The notes below the pieces were generated by a model. The model worked only from the letters and a program-made list of their open reading frames with translations. It did no database searches and was not told where the DNA came from. A stretch of DNA of 64,000 nt from the NCBI GenBank assembly GCA_003254905.1, contig QANU01025256.1:124001-188000 (forward strand), written 5' to 3'. Source of the DNA: Nissolia schottii. Taxonomy: Eukaryota; Streptophyta; Magnoliopsida; Fabales; Fabaceae. This document shows positions 35,034 to 47,589 of this stretch, one piece after another (positions within the stretch are counted from its first letter, which is position 1; the number at the start of each line of letters is the position of its first letter). The position numbers were made by a program, and so were the translations under genes.

Positions 35034-38000
35034 TCACAAAATAATTTCCTTAAGGATTAAGAGAACCAACATAACGAAGCACATGATAAGAAGCACTGTA
35101 GCACACATTACCATGCCCCCCTTTTTCTGACTTCTCTCTGCCTGCAAATCCCATAAACCGAAGAGTTATCACTTATCATAAGGGGGAAAGAGATAAAGAA
35201 AATGATGAAGCCATAAGAGAGAGAGAGAGAGAGAAGCATGAAACGCAGAAGTTTAACTACGACAGTAGAAAAGGAAGAGAACCTTCTGCAGTTGTTTAAG
35301 CCCATCCTCAACAGTAGTAGCTACATTCTGAATGTTGTAATCTATTCTATCAACTATCGTTCCCTGTATATAGAGAATGTCAGTTTCTAAAGGGTACAGA
35401 ATTAATAAAGTTATCAACTCCCTATTGAAGGAGGCCCCTTGCTGACCTGATCAATGACTAGGACTGATAAATCCTTCATAATTTGAGCAAGCTCATTTAC
35501 AGATTCTACAACCTATAAAACAAAGAATAACTTGTAAACTCATGAAGAACTCAGCATAAAGTTGACAGACGTCATTAAAAACATAGTGCACATCCAACTT
35601 TTGCTACCTGTTGAATTTCTTTTTCTCTTTCTACTGTGAATGCTTCACTTTTTTTCAGCTTAGCCATTTGATGCTCATTAAATATCTACATATACAGAAT
35701 TTGATAGTATTAGCCAACAAATGAGACAAATGATCCAAGAGAGAAAAGGAAAAATAAATACCATATTATCCAAGTCATCATCATCTTCAAATCTTGATTT
35801 ACTTCCATTCATGTTGATCTCAAGATCAACCCCATCTTGACCCTGCACCATCAGAAAATGATAATAATGAACTTCCAAACAGAATTTCCATAAGTTATAG
35901 TATAGATGAGAATTGAGATATGCTCGACACGTAAGCAGCACAATTGCCTTCACTATAATACTCCTTCAAAATAAAAGACAAAGTACACTTCATCACTTGT
36001 TCATTGTCTGCTGGTGAAAAGGAAGATTAAGAAATCACTCGCTGATGGCAAACAAAAAAGGTCTCAAGTAGATTTTGGTCCTTATAGTTCAATAATTTGG
36101 GTTTTGATCCCTATAACCCTTTTTTTAGGAAATAAGTGCTTATAGTTTCCTATCCATCAAGGGACCAATACATTAATAAGGTAAACTATAAGAACGAATC
36201 CTTAGTTAAAAAAATAAGGACCATTTTTCTTTCTTATGAATAGAAATTACAGGGACTAAAGCATAAGTGAAAACTATAGGTACTGAATACTGATGCTCAA
36301 CTGTAGGGACTTCACCAAATTAGTGACAACAGTAGGGAATAATAAAACCTATAAAAAATTATACAACCAAAACCCAAATCAGTGAAAATTGTAGGGACCA
36401 AAATTTTCCTTTAAAAAAAAAAGGTGTGATAAGACATGAGATATGCAGTTTAAACAAACTAAATTAGACTTGAGAGTAGAATTTGATGAGCCAAAGTGAA
36501 TCAAATTAAATTTCATGGATATATTATATTTCTTTTGGTCTATTAAATTGTCACTAACTTGTTATACATAAGTTGTGCTATTAAATTAGTAAACCCAATA
36601 AAAAAATGTTGCCAACTTTCATTTCATTGTTATCAAGAAGAAAAATTAAACGAAAAACTCCTCTCACCTCTTTTTGCTGCCTTAGGCGTTTCAAATATGT
36701 CGATTGTTTCTTACGGAGCTCTAAAGAGAGGTTCTGAAGGTCAGTAGCAAGAGAACGCTGTGTGCCATAGACACAACAAAATAATCAATAAACTACAACA
36801 AACAGCAACGTTATTGAATAATAGAAACACATGTAAGCATATTCACACATAAAGACTAAACAGTAGAAAGTCAAGGCACCATCATGGACTCAGTTTCATG
36901 GACAAATGACCCAACCAACTTTCTGGTCAAGCCAGGAAATGGATAAGTATATCAAATAATGAACACGACTCTTCCTCCTCATATGGGTGCAGAAATCAAG
37001 GCATTTTGGAGAATATTTCATCATCAATTAGCAAAAGGGTAAGAGGGCAATAGAAGCTAAAAAATTGGAATCTATTTTTCCTTTTAATCAGAAATTCTTC
37101 TAATTTGGATGGAATAATTAATAAATAATCATTTTTAGTGGGTGATTGCCCCAGCTATGTAACTCAAAAAAAAAAAAAAACTCAGAATTATTTATCAAAG
37201 CACAAAATACCAAGCTCCTGGAAGAATGATATGCCTTTTCCCGATATCCTCCTTGGCAAGGGCCCTTAATAAGACCTCCTGATTCTAAAATGTAGCACAC
37301 TTGACTGCCAGAATAATGTAAACTTAACTTGAAATGACTACCTCTTAGCTCATATTTGATATACATGATTGATGTGTCTGATAAACTTTCTTATTGTATC
37401 CCTTAAAATAAAATCCAGGATGCCATACCAGTGATATCACGGAAGAAAAAGTTTAATGTTTGGTTCATCAAGAGGACAGAGATTTCATGTTGAGTTTATT
37501 CTTATGAACCATGAACAAGTCCATCTTCTATCATGAGTAGTATGTGATAATTCTTCAGTGATACCTGCACATTTTTCCTCACGTTGGAATCCTCGGAAGG
37601 CCCAGCAGCAGAAAGCCTCTGCAGTCTCCTCTCTGATCTCTTTATCAAGTCAGTTATCTCGTGTGTTAGAGACTCAATAGCACGTTGGTCTTCCTTACCA
37701 TCTCCAAATGATGGCATTAAAGCCTTCGCATGAGCCTTGGACAACTCTCCCATTTTTGTGCGAGCGCGTTGCACATTTGCTGATATTTCTTCAGATACAT
37801 CCACCCATGCCGGCGGTAGCCCCACAGTAATTGGATGTAAACCCTTACTGCATCCATGAAAACAATGAATAACCCACAATTGCCAAGCGTTCTATTACTT
37901 CAAACAACCATTTGAGCGTGTAAAATGCCAAAAGACAAAGAATTGAAATGTGCATGGTGTCAGCAAAATTCCCTTTTTCATGGTAATTCTAATTCCCCGC

Positions 38001-38643
38001 AAAAAAACTACAACTAAGTTTTTCCTCACTGCATGGTGTCAGCTAAATGGATCAAAGGATTCATAGCTTCCTATCATAAATCATAGTAAGTCATTAAAAT
38101 ATAAGATGAGGGGGAAAAAAATCTTCACTGATAACAAGTGTAGTAGAGACAATTCATCAGTTAAAATTCCAAAACAAACTCACTTTCACTAATAGCACGT
38201 ATTTCCTTTACTTCACTAATATCCTGAGTTAAAAACCCCTTCCAGGTATGGCTTCACGTTTCAGGTTGTAAGTTTTCAACTATTTAGAGCAAATGTGAGA
38301 ACTCATGTAAACAGATACGCACATCTTCAAGCAACAGGAATCATCCAAAAACGAAATCAATAGAAAGCGATACGAATCTAAGCATTCCAGCATTCGATCC
38401 ACATCCACAAAAGCAGATCTGTGAGATCGCGCACCTTGAGTTACCGGTATCCTCCGTACTAAGGGGAGCGTAAGATCGATTAGGGTTGAGGAGGGAGCTG
38501 CTGACCATCTCGATGACGGGTCCGGGGCCGGATCCGCCACCGGCGGAGGAGGTGGACGCCGGCGAAGAGGAGGAGGGAGCACGAACGCTCTTCAATGCGT
38601 CACGGTGCTTTCTGAATAGGAGGGTGCGATTCCTCGTCGCCAT
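35034..38643 (-). CDS. SYP4: TGN syntaxin, Qa-SNARE of the SYP41/42/43 (TLG2-like) group
   Basis: Exons in gene order: 38643-38435, 37847-37565, 36757-36668, 35842-35762, 35685-35608, 35512-35447, 35363-35283 and 35141-35034. They join in frame (996 nt, 331 aa). The start MATRNRTLLFRKHRDALKSV and the block VGLPPAWVDVSEEI are diagnostic of the SYP4 group. The N-terminal half carries the helical regulatory region (RARTKMGELSKAHAKALMPSFGDGKEDQ, LQRLSAAGPSEDSNVRKNVQ). The SNARE motif covers about residues 236-298, with the zero-layer Gln at about 269 ([15 protein letters not shown]). A C-terminal membrane anchor follows (about residues 306-331, [17 protein letters not shown]). The family sits at the trans-Golgi network and works with SYP61, VTI12 and VPS45 in vacuolar and secretory traffic. 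All introns are GT-AG. The 3' half was copied into importin-alpha intron 7. Confidence 0.95.
36070..36408. mobile_element. MITE in syntaxin intron 3
   Basis: The left end GATTTTGGTCCTTATAGTT and the complement of the right end, GAAAATTTTGGTCCCTACA, are inverted, with similarity continuing for about 35 bases (..ATTTGGGTT). The interior is AT-rich with repeated TAGGGAC motifs and no ORF. The target duplication is not clear. This GGGACCAAAA family is common in plant introns. Confidence 0.55.
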
Positions 38644-38783
38644 TATTGAGATCCGAAGGATCAAAAACAATGGAAGAGGGTTTCGCAAATTTGAATTGGG
38701 AAATGGGAAAAGGAATGAATTGGAATGCTTCGTCGTCGTTTCGTAACAGTCAAAGGAAGAAAGATGGGAGGATTTTCGGACAC

Positions 38784-38870
38784 GGAGGGGGAGGGTGAGG
38801 GGGAGGGGGAGTCGAGGGATCACCGATCACGTGATCCAACTTTGACGAGGACACCAAGGGTCACGTGCCA
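38784..38870 (-). promoter_or_regulatory. Syntaxin upstream region: G-rich tract and two CACGTG boxes
   Basis: Upstream of the minus-strand start (38643), the plus strand carries GGAGGGGGAGGGTGAGGGGG followed by AGGGGGAG (38784-38811), several G runs close enough for a G-quadruplex on the template strand. Two CACGTG G-box cores follow, in ATCACGTGATCC (about 38,826-38,837) and GTCACGTGCC (about 38,860-38,869). G-boxes bind bZIP and bHLH factors. Function here is inferred only from motif and position. Confidence 0.4.
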
Positions 38871-38899
38871 TGTGGGAATGGGACTGTTTACTAGAATTG

Positions 38900-39818
38900 C
38901 TCAGGAGAACTAAGGTTCTTAACCTACAAATTCACCTATACATTTCAATTATATACTTTAATTTAGACAACCTCCATTTGACATCCTGTTTGGAAAACTT
39001 TTTTACAATAGAAATGAATTCAATTCTATCATAAATTAAATTTTGAGTTAAACTGAATTCTTATGTTTAAAAGAAATTAATAAATTAAAGAATTTAATTC
39101 GATTACATTATTTAGAATGATGATGAAACTGAATTGAATTCATATAAAATGATCTTAATATCCTTTTAATTAAAATCCCTACCTCATTCCTCGTCCCTAC
39201 CTAATCCTTTTCATCTCACACCTCATAACAGAGGTTGTATCTAAACATTCCATCTCTTTCGTCCATTTTCTTCCTCCTAAGGGACTAACATCATCCCATC
39301 TTCTTCCTCTTGCGTGTGGATCAACACCGCCATCATCTTCTTCTTGCACGCCACCCCAAATCCACCATCAGCTTGTGACCATGTGGTTGCATTGCCTTCA
39401 CCAACCACTTCTGAATCGTCGTTCCTAGTAAAGACACCATTGCACCCCTAGCTTGCAACCATGCCATAGACAAGCCCTTCCACCGTAGCCACTTCATTCC
39501 TAGCACCGTCGCCACCCTAGCTCGTGCCCAGCCTAAACCCTAATGTTATTCTTGGTTTCCAGCTTCTTCTATCTTGTTGGCAGTTCACAACAAGAAAAAG
39601 AAAAGGGAATGAAGGTTAGAGAGCTTAGGTGACGTAGTCATAAAGGGAATTTTTTATTTTTCCTATTTTTAGTAGAATTCCACCAAGAATGGATTTGCAA
39701 ATCAGACCCAAATAAGTTTGATTTAATTTAGAGCAAAACTAGGAATTGAATTCTTATGTCATTTGAGTTACCTGTCATTTTTGTGTTCCAAACTAAGGAA
39801 TTGAATTCCAATTCTCAA
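38900..39818. other. Intergenic; probable older MITE-like repeat
   Basis: TGTTTGGAAAACTT (about 38,987) and the inverted partner AGGTGTTCCAAATGGG (about 40,616-40,631) may be the ends of an outer Tourist-like repeat that was later split by the element at 39819-40595. AATTGAATTC-like palindromes recur at both ends. No gene was seen. Confidence 0.3.
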
Positions 39819-40595
39819 GGGGGTGTATGGTTCACAAAATCTTCTCACATTCCTGGGAATGTGGTCATGGGAATTTAACATTCTCATGTTTGGTTCAAGG
39901 TTTTAAAAAACATTCATTGGCAACTTGTATTCTCGGGAATGAAAATTGCCTCATTTTCATTCCCACCTCACCCCATGTGATTGAAATGTTTTGACACATG
40001 AAAAAAACAAATTGCCCCCCAAACTTTGTATCCTAGGTCAACACCACTCGCAGGTCGACCACCGTTGGCTGGTGACAAACCACCTCTGGCTAGTGACTGA
40101 CCACGACTAACTAGTGACTGACCACCAACAGTCAACGACGGAATACCATTAGTCGACAACGAACCATCGTTAGCCAAAGCTGAACAACCTCCAGTCGACG
40201 ATCGACCATTGTCAGTCGGCGATTGCCCATATCGGACCACTATCGGACAGTGACGGAACACCATTGGAAGGAGTCGAACCACTGTAACATAGCGACAAAA
40301 CACCACTAAAAGGCACTGGACCACCTCTGGAAGGCACCAAACCATTGTCGGATGGTGACAAACCATTGTCGAACAGCAGACCAATGCTGGATGGAAATAG
40401 ACAACCGCCTACATACATCGTTTTGTCATAGATATTTTTGTAAAAATATATTGTAATTTTGGGAATATTGCTAAGAGTTCAATTTGCAACCAAATGCTTT
40501 CAAAACATATTACTGTGAAAGCTTTTCCTGGGTATAACCTTCATGGGAATATTATTCCCAAGAATAAAAAAAGATTATGGGAACCACACGCCTCC
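39819..40595. mobile_element. PIF/Harbinger-like non-autonomous element
   Basis: The left end GGGGGTGTATGGTTCAC and the complement of the right end, GGAGGCGTGTGGTTCCC, match at about 20 of 25 positions, with TGGGAATG-type subterminal motifs on both sides. The flanking triplets CAA (left) and TAA (right) could be a mutated TAA target duplication. The interior holds degenerate tandem repeats and no transposase. Confidence 0.5.
40035..40400. repeat. Degenerate minisatellite of about 30-bp units inside the Harbinger-like element
   Basis: Units of the type GACCACC-(G/T)-CTGGCTAGTGACTGACCACC and later AACCACC.CTGGAAGG/GGATGGTGAC recur about ten times, leaving weak open frames rich in Gly, Ser and Asn. 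The unit is poorly conserved. The repeat gives rise to the minus-strand ORFs at 39968-40418, which look like by-products and not genes. Confidence 0.5.
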
Positions 40596-40599
40596 TAAT

Positions 40600-41814
40600 G
40601 GAGTTAAATTCTTAGGTGTTCCAAATGGGAAGTGAAATTAAAGAAATAAATAGAGATTGGGACAAGTGTATGATGAAATGTGTGGGTCAATTTGTAGGCC
40701 AAAAACTTAGGTCTCCTAAGCAATTCTCAAGTAAAAAAGTGTCAAATGTCATTCATAAGAGTGAGTAAAGAGACAAGCAAGTTAATGAATGAGGTCTTCC
40801 AAGTATTACACTTATTAGGTTGATGCTTTTGTACTTCCCTTATTAAGTAAGAAAGGAAAAAAAAGTTAACAAGTGTCCTAAGAGTAATCGTTAAGAAGCT
40901 TACAATGCAAACGTTTCATTGAAAAATACACTTTTTAAGTTTCTAATGCATTAAATACTTCAAATTTTTATTTTAATAAGTGTCTTTTAGATACTTGTTA
41001 GCAAAAGTATGTGGTTCAAGAAATTCGCAAGCATTCTAAAGAATGACTTTCTCATGAATAACTTTTAAACATGTTTGGTTTGCAAATTAAATTTATAGGA
41101 ATCTTGCAGAATATGCTTGGGAATGAACTATTCTTGTGTTTGGTTGACACTAGCATTCCCAAAAATATTTTTTCTTTGCAAAAATACCATTAACCAATTA
41201 AAATAAAAAAGTGATCATTGCACACATTAAACTCATATTTAAATATAATTTACATATTACTAATAATTATTTTCTCAACTCCCAAAAAAGTTATTTATTC
41301 TCTCAACTTTTTAAAGTAATTAGAATATATATATATATATATATATATAAATAATTTTTTTCATTTGTTTTTCATGCTACAATGTGTTTTTATTATTGAT
41401 TTTTTTTGTTTACAAATTTTTTCAGTCATGATACTTATAGAAAGCATAGAATAAGTTGTACAACAATTTATAGAGTACCCTACTTGCTACTTTCTAAAAC
41501 CTTAATCCTACCCATAAACTAATATTTACACCCTTATCTTACACTACCCTACTTGCTACTTTCTAAAAAATACTTTTATGTTTACATAATACAAGTGTCA
41601 ACTACAAAATAATTATTTTAGTGTATACTATTATAATTTAATTTAACAACACAATTCACAAAAATTAAACAAAGACAATTATTTTAACACAATAAAATCA
41701 TAAATTAAACCAAATATCATCATTTCTTATAATAACAACTAAAAAAACATAATATTGTAATTTGTTTGATACATTAAAAAAAAAGATCAAACTAAGATGT
41801 ATAATAAGATAAAC

Positions 41815-41853
<39 letters not shown>

Positions 41854-42134
41854 TGCGCCTGCGCACGAGTGGGGTTGAGTCATGTGAACCCTAACCTGCC
41901 CTTAACTCACGCGGATAATTACACTCTTAGGTAATTGTATATGTTTTTACCCTACTCACCATGTTGGCTCAAGGCAAGTACCTGAAGGTAAGGTACAAAT
42001 TATCACCTCTAAGTGGATTTGTGAACTTAACCCTCTCATATTCATTTTAAAATGAAAAAAGAAGAGGTTTGAAAACTCAATTTTAATATGATCTGGGACT
42101 ACACGAGAGAATGTCTTTTTAAAAAAGGCAATTA
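40600..42134. other. AT-rich intergenic sequence with microsatellites
   Basis: No gene. A further fragment of GTTTGGTT..GGGAATG repeat is at 41,070-41,170. CTACTTGCTACTTTCTAAAA is duplicated at about 41,479 and 41,549. An (AT)n run is at 41,324-41,349, and (TA)n followed by (CA)n at 41,815-41,853. Confidence 0.5.
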
Positions 42135-42142
42135 GTATAAAC

Positions 42143-42988
42143 TAGGGATGACAAAAACACTTGCGAACACATATACCCACAAGTATTATCCGTGACGAGT
42201 ATGAGTACGAGTACTAATTTTGTACCCACGAGAACGGATACCCATGCCCGCTTGCTAATGAGGGGGTGAGGACGGCGGTTGAGGTACCCGATCCATGGAT
42301 ACCACTAAATACTCGGTAATACATAAAATTACTTAAATATCGGTAATCATATAAATATATAAAATTAGAAACCTTAATCCCTCACTTTAAAATACAAATG
42401 GAGGAAAAAAAACCATTATTATGGGAAAATATTATTGAAATTTTATCATGTATTTTATTAATTTAAATTGTGATAAGTAAGTAGTAGATTAGTAATATCG
42501 TAATCTATATTAATTAAATGTTTGAGTTTTTCCTACCACCTATTTCAGAAGAAATTTTTCTTCCCAAACAATTTTCGTTAAACCCTATAATTTTTTTAAT
42601 TTTAATTTCAAATTTTATTAAATTTATTAAGCTTGAACTCACTTAATCTTTCCTAATTTAAAATTAGCATTCTCTCCCCTCAAAAATATAAAAATTCCAA
42701 ATACAAAAGTTAAATACTTTTTAATAAAAAGATTAAACAAATCTAAAATAATTTATGTGCATAACACATGTATTAAACTAGTATATTATAAATTGATGGT
42801 AATGATTTTTTTTTTGTCTTTTGCAAATACCCGCAAATATTTGCAGTTGTTCCAATCTCCATATGTAATGGGTAATAGATATTCGTGATGTGGACGGATA
42901 CATATACGAGTATGGTAACAAAATATAAAATTAGTATAGGCTGTGAGAGACATGTATCTGGCTCCACAAATACTCTTTGTCATCCCTA
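42143..42988. mobile_element. hAT-type MITE with TAGGGATGACAAA ends
   Basis: TAGGGATGACAAA (42143) and TTTGTCATCCCTA (ending 42988) are perfect inverted ends. The flanking octamers GTATAAAC (42135-42142) and GCATAAAC (42989-42996) agree at 7 of 8 positions, an 8-bp target duplication as in hAT. Subterminal TACCCACAAGTATTA / TACCCGCAAATATTTG motifs occur at both ends. The element is 846 bp and non-coding. The same family recurs at 63256-63784. Confidence 0.8.
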
Positions 42989-42996
42989 GCATAAAC

Positions 42997-43862
42997 TAAT
43001 GAAATTGCACTCTACCTTATGTATGTGCAAAAATGCATTATTTGATCTCATTTTTATTGTGAATGATCATCCATACTTTATTAGGTTTCTATTTTCATTA
43101 CATTTTTTTCGTTTTAAAAAATTATGAAAAAAATAAAAGTAATAAAAATTTTGTTTATTGTTTTTATTTATTATTTTCACTATCTTCTTGATGAAAACTT
43201 GAGATCATTTAATTTTTATTTTCATTCTATTTATTATTTTAATTTTAATTTTTGTGAATGAAATAATAAACGTAGGAGATAACATTTTATTATTTTGATT
43301 ATCTCTTTCACAATTTTTAAAAAAATAAAAAAAAATAAAAAAAATCTAACCAATTATTAATAATGAGTTGCATCGCATCATAGTTTAGTTTGTGTTAATT
43401 ATCCTTAAAAAAACAGAGACCTGTAAACATAGACAAAAGTCAACCAAATACTAGTTTTTTATTTTATACATAAAACCAAATAATAGTTTGTACTAATTAT
43501 CTGTTTTTTTAATTATTATTTTCCATAAAAAAAAGTAAAAAAGAAAAAAGAAAAAGAAAATTTTTTTCCGTCGCACCTAAAAAAAAAAGAAAAAACGGAT
43601 ACAAATAAATTGAGAAAAATGGAAGCGTTTCCGCCCTTTCTCTTTCGGTGAAATTCCGGAGGGGCACCTCATCATCAACAGAGGCATCTATCTATCCATC
43701 TATCTGTGTGGAGCAATATATATCTGTGTGTTGGTTCCTTCTTCTCTCTTCTCACTGGCTCGTTCACTTCCTCAATTTCACCCTCCAAAACCCTAATCCA
43801 TTCATTCCCCTTCCTCCCGAGATCAGAATCAGAACCCCGCACACAAATCAACAGCAGCAGCT
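42997..43862. other. AT-rich intergenic sequence and Di19 leader
   Basis: 43.0-43.6 kb is extremely A/T-rich with poly(A) and poly(T) runs and no recognisable feature. About 43,630-43,862 is CT-rich and less AT-biased and is probably the Di19 promoter and 5' UTR (TATATATC at about 43,719, CCCTAATCC near 43,793). Confidence 0.4.
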
Positions 43863-46728
43863 ATGGACGCTGATTCCTCTTGGAGTGCTCGTCTTTCTTC
43901 TGCCTCCAGGCGCTACCAATCAGCTCTTCAATCTCGATCAGGTTTTCGCTGTCTCTTTCTCTCCCCGCTTACGCTTTCCCAATTTCTCTCCTGATTTTTG
44001 TGCTAGCAAATTCCATTTCCCCCCTTTTGGTTTTCTGTGCCTTTGAAGATATTAAAAAATATATATTTTTAATATTTTTGCGTGTTTTGATGAGTAAATA
44101 CGAAGATGGGGAAAATAAAAAGGAATTAAAATTGTTTTTACTTCTCAGTTGGTAGTTCGCTGAATTGAACGTCACTATTATCCATTATGCTTCAAAGTTG
44201 CTCAACTGTTTGATTTTATTTTTCCTGAAAGTTTGTTTGATGTGTTATGATTATTGGTACAGAGAATAATATGACACGGGAATCCTAGGTTCTTTAGTAC
44301 TATCTCATATTCTTGAAAACAGGACCTAAATTGCTATTTCGGTGGTTCGTTTTCTGTTGGCGTGGGGTGTACACCGGGTGACCCAACCTCCAGACTCGCT
44401 CTGAAGCTGGTTGGCCCCACTCGATACTTCATCGGTAGGGTGACGGTTTATTGAATTCTGAATTCTGAAACCGAATTGCTCGACTACCCAGCAAACACAT
44501 TTTTTTTTTAACCTCATGTTACCCAACTCAGCTTAATTCTACCCAAATCAGCCCAAAAAATCAGCCAAAGCCTCCCACCAAGGAATAAAATGAAAGAAAC
44601 TCTCAAACGCTAAAAAGAAAATATTGCCCCAAAAACTCCAAAATAATGGCAAAAAATTCTATTAAAAAGAACCACAATCACTTGTTGACCCACACAACTC
44701 GCCCGACAACCAAACGAATCGACTCGAGGCGGGTCACCTCATTCAAAATTGCACAACTTGACTCGCTCGACTTCTTGTTGGGTTCGTCGGATGAGTGAGT
44801 TCATCTAGAAAATATGACTCGAATCGGTTGATGTACACCCATAATTATAATAGCAGTGATAAACTTTGGGACCTACAGATCTTTGTTAGGGATCAAAACT
44901 TATCCGTGAGATTTTTAGAATTTTATAGCTTTACTTGAAAAAAGCTTTTTCGGTGAATTTTAAGATTCTCTCCCCTGCCCCATTTCTCCTTTGGATGTTT
45001 TGCATTCTGGTGTTTGTTTATTTGCAATAATTTGGTATTTATTTCTCCTTTGGCCCTTACTGATGTGAGATTGTGCCACATGTAGATATTTTTATGGGTT
45101 TTGATGAAAACGATGGGGACAATGATATAAGGGAGGAGTTTCTATGCCCATTTTGTTCTGAGTATTTTGATATTGTTGGATTATGCTGCCACATTGATGA
45201 AGAGCATCCCATGGAGGCAAAAAATGGGGTATGTGGTACTACTTTCTATTTGCCGTTCTAAAATTTGTCCAAGCAACTTTCAAAGTTCCTTTTATTTGCT
45301 ATTTGATGGATGCTCAAATAGTGCATAGCCTTACAGTGGTTGTTGATTTCTACATATCTTTATCTAGGCAGACAACCAACACATAAAGCATACTCATCTT
45401 TAATCGCTTTATTTGGTTGGATAAAGTTATGTATACCCATGGTCAGTAGGATGATAATGACTCCCCTCCTTCATCTTCTCCTTTTGCTTCTTTGGTGGGA
45501 TGGGGAGGATGAATGTCTTGAATGGTGAAATAAGATAACTTTATTTCTTTTTCCCCTATATTTGATATGGTAATTTCAAGTTTTAAATTGAGTGTAAGAT
45601 TATTGTTAGATATTAAGAAAAGATTCATCTATTTTTATTTTACCTTTAGAATATCAGAGAGTATCATAGATGGTCTCTTAGGATTAGGAGTCTAGTGTTA
45701 TGATAAATAGGGATTAGTGTTTTGTGTCTTTTGTATCACAACATATCAATATATTGCCTTTTTAATCTTAGTTTTGATTCTCTCTTCTTTATACCTAAAA
45801 CCCTGTATTCATTTATGTTTTGTGACTTGTCCCATCACTAATCTGCTGCTGAGTTCTCAAAAGCAGAAACTTGGTTGTTGATTATGCTTTCAGAAATTCC
45901 AGCTAACAACCCACATCTTTTTCAATTAAAGTCATTTGTTTTCCTTTTCCTGTTTTTCTTCCCATTTCCAGCAGACCTGGTTAGCTGCCTTCCTCTGCGA
46001 TGCCACCTTCCTAGCAACTCCAATCTCCTCTTCCCATCATTGTCTACTGCCACCATTCTTCTTGGATCTTTCCAACTGGTTACCAACCACTGGACTCACC
46101 ATTATGGTCTTACAACCTACTTGGACCCAACCCTAGCTGCCTTGCACCCACCGTCAGTCACTTTGATTTCTTCATTGGCGCATGCAACTCATCTGCCAGA
46201 CTACCACCTTCCTTGTTTCTGTTCGTCACACCGCCGCTCTCATCTTGCTCAGCAGCCTTTCCTTGTCCTCTTTCATACCCAATGCCTTTTGGTGTCTGAA
46301 GTTGGTCGCTGGTGATCGAAACTCTGATGAGCAGGTTTCAGCCTGTGTGCAAATCCTGCCAAATCATCATTATTTTGGCTATTCATCGGCTTTAGCATAG
46401 CATTGAGGGGGAGATTGTTGAAAGTTGTTTGCCAAGATACTCTCTTGCCGAAGTTCATTCTGCCAGTGACTTCTATATTAGTGGTTACTTATGTTGGATA
46501 CAATCCCATTTTTTGGTAGTCTCAGGTGATCTAGCCCTATAGTGAATCAAACCGAGGGATATTTCTGCTGATGATTGTTCCAGCGAGGTGATCTAACCCT
46601 TTATTTTTCTGTAGGTCATGCAATATTCCAACCAGCTCTTCAGACTTGTGCTTATTCCAAATGTCCTTATCATTCCAATTCGACATCTCCATCATCCGCT
46701 GCCTTGTTGTTCATGTTTTATGATATTC

Positions 46729-46766
<38 letters not shown>

Positions 46767-47558
46767 ATTGTTAAGGGTTCATTTGTGACAAGCATAAAGC
46801 TTAGTAAATTTTAGTTTGATGGGGAGTGTTAGAAATCAATAAAATATTGAGTAATATCTTTAATTACATCTCAGAACATCATAGAGTATCTTAGATGATT
46901 TCATAGGATTGGTTCTCTTTCTCTTCTATTTTATGATTTATTTCCTTATTTAATTAGGATTAGGAATCCCATATTATTGTGAGTAGGGATTAGTGCTTTG
47001 TCTTTTGTGTCAATCATATCACACCATATCAGTATATTATTGTCTTAATAATCTTAGTCTATAGTCTCTCATTTCCTTCTTCCCTACCTAAAATCATATC
47101 ATGCCATATCAGTATATTGTCTTATTAATCTTATATAGTCTTGTTTTCTTCTTCCCTACCGAAAACCCATTTTCTCAACAATTACAATGTTTAAATTGGA
47201 AAAAGTGATTCATGTTTTCCTAATATATGGGAAACCAATATTTTTGCTGAGTGCAGCATTTCTGTATGTGCAGGTATGTCCAGTTTGTGCATTGAGGGTG
47301 GGGGTTGATATGGTAGCACACATAACCCTGCAACATGGAAGTATATTTAAGATATCCTTTTTCATTTTTCTTTAATTTTGGTTGTTCCAATACTTGAATG
47401 TTCTCAAAACAAAATTTTCGTTTCAATTAACTGCAGATTCTTTTGAGCATTCAGTTAGCCAACTTCTATTGCATTATGAGATATATTAATATTACCAGCA
47501 ATTACACTGTATTAAGGTTAATCGAAATAAATAAAATAAATAGTTTGAAGTTTTTTCC

Positions 47559-47589
<31 letters not shown>

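Noticed and set aside
25678..35953. The two near-identical blocks as a tandem segmental gene duplication
   Set aside because: Only exons 4-8 and the downstream flank are copied. The copy interrupts a hAT transposase with a 29-bp duplication, which fits a patch insertion and not a tandem duplication.
46575..46814. ORF with a (TA)n-encoded Ile/Tyr run as a membrane protein
   Set aside because: The hydrophobic stretch comes from a microsatellite inside a degraded LTR element in Di19 intron 2.
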